Shown here: piece after piece, positions 24,397-26,800 of the stretch
Layout of the letters: the number at the start of each line of letters is the position of its first letter
How positions within the stretch are numbered: position 1 is the first letter of the stretch
DNA from: Pseudomonadota bacterium
GTDB taxonomy: Bacteria; Pseudomonadota; Alphaproteobacteria; Acetobacterales; Acetobacteraceae
Assembly (NCBI GenBank): GCA_021826485.1
Contig: JAKAZX010000007.1
Span: forward strand, 1-26,800
DNA length: 26,800 nucleotides
Direction of reading: 5' to 3'
The notes under the pieces: generated by a model
The model's input: only the letters and a program-made list of their open reading frames with translations
Told to the model about the DNA's origin: nothing
The model's database searches: none
Position numbers and translations under genes: made by a program

Positions 24397-24413
24397 CAGA
24401 GATCGGGACGCAT
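24396..24413 (-). other. Five-codon mini-ORF 1 (MRPDL) inside the tandem repeat
   Basis: On the minus strand, ATG at 24411-24413 shares one base with the lipoprotein stop (TGATG) and reads MRPDL before TGA at 24396-24398. It is in a position to be translated by re-initiation after the lipoprotein. No separate ribosome-binding site is evident. Translation is inferred, not shown. Confidence 0.4.
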
Positions 24414-25660
24414 CAGATGCCGGGGGCGCCGAGCGCGGTCGGCGCCGCCTCCACCACCGTCGGGCCGCCGCGATGGATCGCGAACACCGCGAGCCCCCGC
24501 CGCACCGTCCCGTCCGGTTGCAGGGCGAACACGCCATCGACGCCGGCAAACCCCTCCGTCCGGGTGAGGGAGGCGGTGCCGTAGCCGCCGCCGGCCGCCA
24601 GCACCCGCGCGATCGCCGCCGCGTCATAGGCGAAGTCGGCCAGCGTCGGGGCGGGGACGCCGTATTTCGCCTGGAAGTCGGCATCGAAGGCGGTGCGCGC
24701 CGCCGGATCGGGGGCGGCATACCAGGCGCCGTTCAGCTCCGCCCCGCCGAGTGCCGCGGGGTTCGCCCACAGCGCCGGCCCCATGATCTGCACCGCCGGC
24801 GGGTCCACGTCGTAATAGCTGAGGAAGCTGGCCGCCCAGGCCAGATGCTCCCCGGTATCGGCCAGCAGCAGGGCATCGAAGGGCGGCGGGGGGATCGGCG
24901 TCTTGGCCAGCTCCGCCGCCTCCTTGCGGCCTTCCAGCGTGTGCTTGTCGCGCGCCTCCTTGATCTTGGCGTCGATCGGGCCGCGCCGGTCGGCATAGTC
25001 CGACAGGTCGCGCAGGCTCGCCTGGATCGACGGATCGGTGCCGTTGTGGAAGCGGATCACCGCCGCCGGCGCGCCGGCCGCGGCGAGCGAATCGGACAGC
25101 GCCGCCGCCATCGCCTGGCCGAACGGGCCGGGGGGCAGCAGGGCGGCGACCCGCGTCTTGCCCGCCGCCGTCACCGCGCCGGCGAGGCGGCGCATCTGTT
25201 GCGCCGGGGTGATGCCGAGCGTCCAGACGCCGGGCCGCGCCTGGCCGGGATCGTTGGTGAAGGCCAGCACCGGCACCCCGGCGGCCCGCGCCGGCCCGGC
25301 CACCACCGCGGTCTCCGCCCCGGTCAGCGGCCCGAGGATCAGCGCATCGCCCGCCGCCAGCGCCGCCTGCACCGCCGCCGCCGCCCCGGCCGGGGTGCCC
25401 GCGGTGTCGCGCACGTCGAGCGGCGGCGAGCCGGGGGCGGCCAGCGCCAGTTGCGCCGCCTGCACCAGCACCTGCCCGCGTTCCGCATTGTCGCCGGTGA
25501 GCGGCACCAGCAGCGCCACCGGCCCGGTCCCGCCGCCCGCGGCCGGCGCGGGCGCCGGTGTGCTGCCGAGCGAGGTCGCCGGCCCCGCCGGTCCCCGCCC
25601 CTCGGCGCAGGCCGACAGTGCTAGGATGGCGGTGAGGAGAGAGAATGCCCGACGATTCAT
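24413..25660 (-). CDS. LpoA-like penicillin-binding protein activator / periplasmic-binding-fold lipoprotein
   Basis: This 415-residue lipoprotein has a signal peptide MNRRAFSLLTAILALSAC with a lipobox (LSAC, Cys18), followed by a Gly/Pro/Ala-rich linker. The rest is a type 1 periplasmic binding fold: VALLVPLTGDNAERGQVLVQAAQLAL, GDALILGPLTGAETAVVAG, VPVLAFTNDP and a late FDALLLADTGEHLAW segment. Branched-chain amino-acid binding proteins share this fold. The lipobox and the divergent rsmI neighbour, as in the E. coli lpoA (yraM)/rsmI (yraL) pair, favour an LpoA-like activator of peptidoglycan synthases instead. ATG at 25658-25660 has GGAGG eight bases upstream; an opening 28 codons further up lacks signal character and was rejected. 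Its first codons overlap rsmI on the other strand by 16 bases. The activator role is inferred. Confidence 0.85.
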   Translation of the reverse strand: MNRRAFSLLTAILALSACAEGRGPAGPATSLGSTPAPAPAAGGGTGPVALLVPLTGDNAERGQVLVQAAQLALAAPGSPPLDVRDTAGTPAGAAAAVQAALAAGDALILGPLTGAETAVVAGPARAAGVPVLAFTNDPGQARPGVWTLGITPAQQMRRLAGAVTAAGKTRVAALLPPGPFGQAMAAALSDSLAAAGAPAAVIRFHNGTDPSIQASLRDLSDYADRRGPIDAKIKEARDKHTLEGRKEAAELAKTPIPPPPFDALLLADTGEHLAWAASFLSYYDVDPPAVQIMGPALWANPAALGGAELNGAWYAAPDPAARTAFDADFQAKYGVPAPTLADFAYDAAAIARVLAAGGGYGTASLTRTEGFAGVDGVFALQPDGTVRRGLAVFAIHRGGPTVVEAAPTALGAPGI

Positions 25661-26532
25661 CCGACCCGCCTCCGCCGTCCGCTGCCGTGCCGGAGGGTCT
25701 TGTGCTGGTTCCGACGCCGCTCGGCAATATCGGCGACATGACACTGCGCGCCCGCGCCGCGCTCGCCGCGGCCGACCGGGTGCTGTGCGAGGATACCCGC
25801 GTCACCGCGCGCCTGCTCGCCGCGCTGGGCATCGCCGGGCGGGCGCTGTCGCCGCTGCACGAGCACAACGAGGATGCCCGCATCCCCGAGGTGCTGGCGC
25901 TGCTGCGCGCCGGGCGGCGGGTGGCGCTGGTCTCCGACGCCGGCATGCCGTTGCTGTCCGATCCCGGCTTCCGGCTGGTGCGCGCGGCGATCGCGGCGGG
26001 CCTGCCGGTCGGCGCGCTGCCCGGGCCGAACGCGGCGCTGCTGGCGCTGGTGCTGTCCGGCCTGCCGCCGCTGCCGTTCCTGCTGCTCGGCTTCCCGCCG
26101 CCCAAGCAGGCCGCCCGCCGTGCCGCCTTCGCCCGGCTGCGGGCGGCGGAGCGGGCGGGACTGACCGCCACGCTGATCTGGTACGAGGCGCCGCACCGCG
26201 CCGCCGCGACCCTCGCTGACCTGGCCGCGGTGTTCGGCGACCGCCCGGCGGCGCTGGCGCGCGAACTGTCCAAGCGGTTCGAGGAGGTGCGGCGCGGACC
26301 GCTGCCCGACCTCGCCGCCGCCGCCGCCGCCGACCCGCCGCGCGGGGAGGTGACGCTGCTGATCGGCCCCGCCCCGCCCGAGGCCGCCGATGCCACCACG
26401 CTGGACGACGCGCTGCGCACGGCGCTGGCGGTGCATTCGCTGAAACAGGCGGTCGCCCTGGTCACCGCCGCCACCGGCGCGCCGCGCCGGGAAGTCTACG
26501 CAAGGGCGCTGGCGTTGCAGGCGGCGAGCTGA
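25645..26532 (+). CDS. rsmI: 16S rRNA (cytidine(1402)-2'-O)-methyltransferase
   Basis: This 295-residue SAM-dependent enzyme methylates the 2'-O of C1402 in 16S rRNA at the decoding site. It has the tetrapyrrole-methylase fold hallmarks of RsmI: LVLVPTPLGNIGDMTLRA near the start, CEDTRVTARLLAALGI, SPLHEHNED, VSDAGMPLLSDPGFRLVR, LPGPNAALLALVLSGLP, and FLLLGFPPPK. WYEAPHRAAATLADL and ARELSKRFEEVRRG follow as usual. ATG at 25645 has GAGGAG (25634-25639) just upstream, giving a Pro/Asp/Ser-rich 17-residue leader before the core. A run of six GCC codons (26314-26331) gives six alanines near the C-terminal third and is a possible slippage site. The gene diverges from the LpoA-like gene with overlapping coding starts. 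The usual downstream yraN-type gene is not visible. Confidence 0.96.
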   Translation: MPDDSSDPPPPSAAVPEGLVLVPTPLGNIGDMTLRARAALAAADRVLCEDTRVTARLLAALGIAGRALSPLHEHNEDARIPEVLALLRAGRRVALVSDAGMPLLSDPGFRLVRAAIAAGLPVGALPGPNAALLALVLSGLPPLPFLLLGFPPPKQAARRAAFARLRAAERAGLTATLIWYEAPHRAAATLADLAAVFGDRPAALARELSKRFEEVRRGPLPDLAAAAAADPPRGEVTLLIGPAPPEAADATTLDDALRTALAVHSLKQAVALVTAATGAPRREVYARALALQAAS

Positions 26533-26544
26533 AGCGTGGATATC

Positions 26545-26560
26545 GTTCCCCATAAGGAAC
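26545..26560 (+). terminator. Weak hairpin after rsmI
   Basis: GTTCC (26545-26549) and GGAAC (26556-26560) can pair around a six-base loop, 12 bases after the rsmI stop and between two convergent genes. There is no run of T after it, so it is at best a weak terminator candidate. Confidence 0.2.
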
Positions 26561-26588
26561 ATTGACGGCGCACCGGGGCGGCCGCTGC

Positions 26589-26800
26589 TCACCCGGATTT
26601 TGCCGCAGCCCGCGGCGCGCGCGGCGCCAGGCCGGGGCGGCGGGGTGGGGACGTGGCGGGCGGGACGGGGGGGCGCGCCACCCGCCGTGCGGGTGCGGCG
26701 GGTTTCGCCCGCGCCGGCGGTTCCGCCGGCCGCAGCAGCGGCGGCGGCGGCACCCCGAGCATCCGGCAGAGCGGGCGGAGATGCCGGCCGAGATGCGGGG
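26589..26800 (-). CDS. Unrecognised protein, C-terminal part only (runs off the window end)
   Basis: An open frame enters from the right edge on the minus strand and ends at TGA (26589-26591) after 70 codons. The visible sequence begins HLGRHLRPLCRMLGVPPPPLL and continues as a long Pro/Ala/Arg-rich tail ending RAPRAAAKSG. The first part looks like the end of a folded helix; the tail is low-complexity and basic. I do not recognise the family. The other two minus frames are also open or nearly so in this very GC-rich stretch, so the choice rests on the more protein-like start and the stop position. It converges on rsmI with a 56-base gap. Confidence 0.4.
   Translation of the reverse strand, partial: PHLGRHLRPLCRMLGVPPPPLLRPAEPPARAKPAAPARRVARPPVPPATSPPRRPGLAPRAPRAAAKSG

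Larger units (their letters stand above)
24372..24417 (-). repeat. 17-bp tandem repeat (2.7 copies) at the lipoprotein/kinase gene junction
   Basis: The unit GGACGCATCAGAGATCG occurs exactly at 24372-24388 and 24389-24405, and its first 12 bases recur at 24406-24417. On the minus strand each copy contains TGATG followed by CGTCC. The outermost TGA is the lipoprotein stop (24413-24415) and the innermost ATG is the kinase start (24377-24379). The repeat therefore spans the whole intergenic distance plus both ends. Its form suggests duplication by replication slippage of an ancestral TGATG overlap. Confidence 0.95.

Noticed and set aside
20590..25624. Very long open frames on the plus strand opposite pepN, the kinase and the lipoprotein
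   Set aside because: They mirror well-motifed genes on the other strand and give Arg/Gly/Gln/His-rich sequence with no family motif. Stop codons are rare in all frames of such GC-rich DNA.
26314..26331. (GCC)6 run in rsmI as a phase-variation switch
   Set aside because: The unit is three bases, so copy changes only add or remove alanines and keep the frame; it is noted but not considered regulatory.
26679..26730. Two strong GC-rich inverted repeats (CACCCGC/GCGGGTG at 26679-26695 and GCCGGCGG/CCGCCGGC at 26713-26730)
   Set aside because: Neither is followed by a T-run, both fall in a low-complexity Pro/Ala/Arg coding stretch, and such repeats are common at this GC content. They are not called terminators.

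Overview
The window is very GC-rich DNA with dense, co-directional genes and many 4-base stop/start overlaps. The housekeeping end carries a divergent pair, an LpoA-like lipoprotein and rsmI, next to a PhoR-like kinase and pepN. Together with the codon use and base composition this suggests an alphaproteobacterium, possibly of the Rhodospirillales/Acetobacteraceae type. The lineage is an inference and no rRNA or tRNA gene is present to test it. Spot counts of single 60-base lines give about 62-67% GC near 2-3 kb and 80-87% near 24-25 kb, so the left half may have a different history from the right end.

Left block (1-9864). A split transketolase (C-terminal subunit cut by the window edge, N-terminal subunit complete) is read leftward. 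It diverges from a rightward seven-gene operon across a 121-base gap that holds an AT-rich palindrome overlapping a plausible promoter. The operon encodes a complete peptide/nickel-type (Dpp/Opp-like) ABC importer: family 5 binding protein, two permeases and two ATPases. An SMP-30/gluconolactonase-like lactonase and a protein resembling the large subunit of N,N-dimethylformamidase follow. Four successive junctions are ATGA overlaps. The simplest reading is uptake of a small amide- or lactone-containing compound followed by intracellular hydrolysis; the substrate is not known.

Middle block (9887-16859). A leftward operon encodes an amidohydrolase-2 enzyme, a Rieske [2Fe-2S] ferredoxin-like protein, a family 1 binding protein with a Tat-like signal, and two sugar-type (CUT1-like) permeases. 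No ATPase gene accompanies them. A second, clearly paralogous binding protein is read rightward from a good sigma70-like promoter, and a second amidohydrolase paralogue converges on it. The block therefore looks like a duplicated binding-protein plus amidohydrolase module that shares one pair of permeases.

Right block (16923-26800). A leftward series follows: LpoA-like lipoprotein, PhoR-like sensor kinase, aminopeptidase N, PEP mutase/isocitrate lyase-family enzyme, HIT protein, and an ADP-forming acyl-CoA synthetase-like protein. The lipoprotein/kinase junction is a 17-bp tandem repeat that creates two five-codon mini-ORFs linked stop-to-start. rsmI diverges from the lipoprotein gene with a 16-base overlap of coding sequences. 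The window ends in the 3' part of an unrecognised leftward gene.

No tRNA, rRNA, insertion sequence, phage gene or CRISPR array was seen. No gene-free stretch exceeds 300 bases; the longest are 158 bases (14324-14481) and 129 bases (19397-19525). Nothing recognisable was found in the latter beyond the upstream sequence of the HIT gene.
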